DNA from: Hyparrhenia diplandra
Taxonomy: Eukaryota; Streptophyta; Magnoliopsida; Poales; Poaceae
DNA: 64,000 nt
Reading direction: 5' to 3'
Assembly (NCBI GenBank): GCA_015847255.1
Contig: JADLZK010006442.1
Span: 62,001-126,000, forward strand
Below are positions 62,980 through 64,000 of the stretch, piece after piece. The notes below the pieces were generated by a model. The model worked only from the letters and a program-made list of their open reading frames with translations. It searched no databases and was not told the DNA's origin. The position numbers were made by a program, and so were the translations under genes. Position 1 is the stretch's first letter, and each line of letters begins with the position of its first letter.

Positions 62980-63641
62980 ATGGCGGCGGCAGCGGTGGCA
63001 CCGGGACGACCAGTGGTGGTGCTGGTGCCTGTGGTGGTGGCCGTGGAACCGCCAGCAGGTGCACCGGCAGCCGCAAAGCCGGCGCTCAAGTGGAAGAACT
63101 TGCGTCGTCGGTGGGCGCAGACGCACTTCGTCTTGGGATGCGCCGCGGCGGCGCTGGCCTTCTTCTCCATCAGCTCATCATCCTCCATGGCCACGGCTGG
63201 CTTGCTGGTACGTTTTCTGTGGTGCCTTCATTTTCTGGAGTTCACGAATCCTAAACGGTGCTTTTAGTTCATCGATCAATTCTATCATATCATGCTTTGG
63301 CTAATTGCTGCTGCAACAACTGTATGCAGGGGTCCTGCGCACCGACCGATGCTGAGGCGGCGGCCCTGCGCGCCAAGTCGAAGCATCTGCTGGTGAACGC
63401 CGGGGTGCTGGTGCTCGCGGCCACGACGGCCCTGCTGGTGCCGCCGGCGCGGCAGGTCGGCAGCTTCCTCAACATCGCGGGATGGCTAACGGGCTACCGC
63501 GCCGCCGGCGTCCTGCTCAAGCTGTTCGAGTGCCATGGCCGCGCGGATGCCGTCGTGGTCACCTGCTACATCGTCTTGGAGGTCGTGGCGTTGGTGGGGT
63601 ACATCGTCGGCTCCGTCATAGTAGAAAACTCTAGCTACTAG
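62980..63641 (+). CDS. small multi-pass membrane protein, function unknown
   Basis: Two exons, 62980-63207 and 63330-63641 (donor gtacgt, acceptor tatgcag, phase 0), encode 179 aa. The first 35 residues are Ala/Val/Pro-rich (MAAAAVAPGRPVVVLVPVVV). A basic segment KWKNLRRRWAQ precedes four predicted transmembrane helices: about 49-75 (FVLGCAAAALAFFSI), 93-115 (LLVNAGVLVLAATTALLV), 120-142 (FLNIAGWLTGYRAAGVLLKL) and 150-172 (VVVTCYIVLEVVALVGYIVG). I do not recognise the family. Exon 2 is strongly GC-rich with typical grass codon use, both splice sites are consensus, and there is no frameshift, so the gene looks intact. The 3' UTR follows to about 63845. Confidence 0.75.
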
Positions 63642-64000
63642 TGTTCACTTGGCTGTTGCCTGGGCTGGATTCACCACACCTATTATCATAAGTTCGTAAC
63701 AAGGTTTTATATAGTTATTAACTTAGCATGGAGTACCCAATGTCCTATATATGTATGAACATTGTACTGGGTTTATTTGGTACTTTGGTTTTTCTGTGTG
63801 TGGCTGGCGTTAATGACATGATGAATGAAGTATCTAAATAAACTGTGGCTGGCATGCCATGCCATGCCATTTGCTGTCTCGTCGATCAACTGCATTCCGC
63901 GATCAGTGCAATGTGGTAGCCGAGGCGAAGAAGCGCTCTAGTAAATCTGTGTGCTTAACTGCTTATTAGTAGTAGATCACTTATCTACTGGTGAGCTTGC
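63642..64000. other. 3' UTR and downstream repeat
   Basis: AT-rich 3' UTR (atgaatgaagtatctaaataaa at about 63820-63841). Then 63846-63960 is the second copy of the segment at 57975-58090. Nothing else is seen before the window ends. Confidence 0.5.

Noticed and set aside
1..64000. CRISPR arrays, bacterial operons, phage or plasmid functions
   Set aside because: No regularly spaced repeats, Shine-Dalgarno-led gene strings or prokaryotic genes; intron-containing plant genes throughout.

Overview
This window is plant nuclear DNA, almost certainly from a grass and most likely rice (Oryza). Three things point there: intron-containing genes with GC-rich monocot-style first exons; gene families typical of grasses (DUF1618, DUF569, LBD, GDSL lipase, a group-A MAPKK); and a dense load of Stowaway and Tourist MITEs, Pack-MULE-like elements, LINE 3' ends and solo LTRs. 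No bacterial operons, rRNA genes, CRISPR arrays or standard tRNA genes were seen. Homology calls rest on recognising conserved motifs by eye; no database search was run.

Layout. 1-5355 is a decayed Copia-like retrotransposon complex with two LTRs in opposite orientation. 5356-19600 is repeat-rich and holds only broken genes: a poly(A)-binding protein last exon at 9.3 kb and a DUF1618 remnant at 16.6 kb. It also holds four elements with complete or near-complete 9-bp target duplications (10692-11226, 11375-12594, 17353-17817, 18331-19580) and one retroposed GC-rich segment with an 18-bp target duplication (12983-13603). 20122-25803 has two intact minus-strand genes, a LOB-domain transcription factor and a three-exon GDSL esterase/lipase, separated by a MITE and a LINE-like relic. 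27-32 kb holds a LINE fragment with target duplication, a GC-rich SUVH-like fragment and a 1.7-kb Pack-MULE-like element. 32.7-41 kb holds two adjacent multi-exon genes on the plus strand, an RRM RNA-binding protein and an MKK6-type MAP kinase kinase. Both keep nearly all splice sites but carry single-base frameshifts. A further MKK exon fragment lies at 45.6 kb.

42.9-43.7 kb is a 406-bp tandem duplication. 46133-46654 is an intact two-exon 8-cysteine (LTP/2S-albumin superfamily) secreted protein gene. The DNA directly downstream of it was tandemly duplicated (46.69-52.04 kb). The first copy later received a long-TIR DNA element, and the second received a 1.85-kb Helitron-like insertion carrying a DUF569 fragment; each copy shows the empty site of the other's insertion. 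52432-54902 (minus) is a two-exon cysteine-rich secreted peptide gene resembling the MEG/ESF1 family. Its single intron is inflated by a 2,025-bp solo LTR with a perfect 5-bp target duplication. 55-62 kb is again LINE and MITE debris plus a degenerate tandem repeat, and 62980-63641 is an intact two-exon gene for a small four-helix membrane protein I do not recognise.

The genes form no pathway or cluster. The clearest theme is gene fragmentation and gene-fragment capture by transposable elements. Several insertion events can be proven internally because an unoccupied duplicate site lies elsewhere in the same window.
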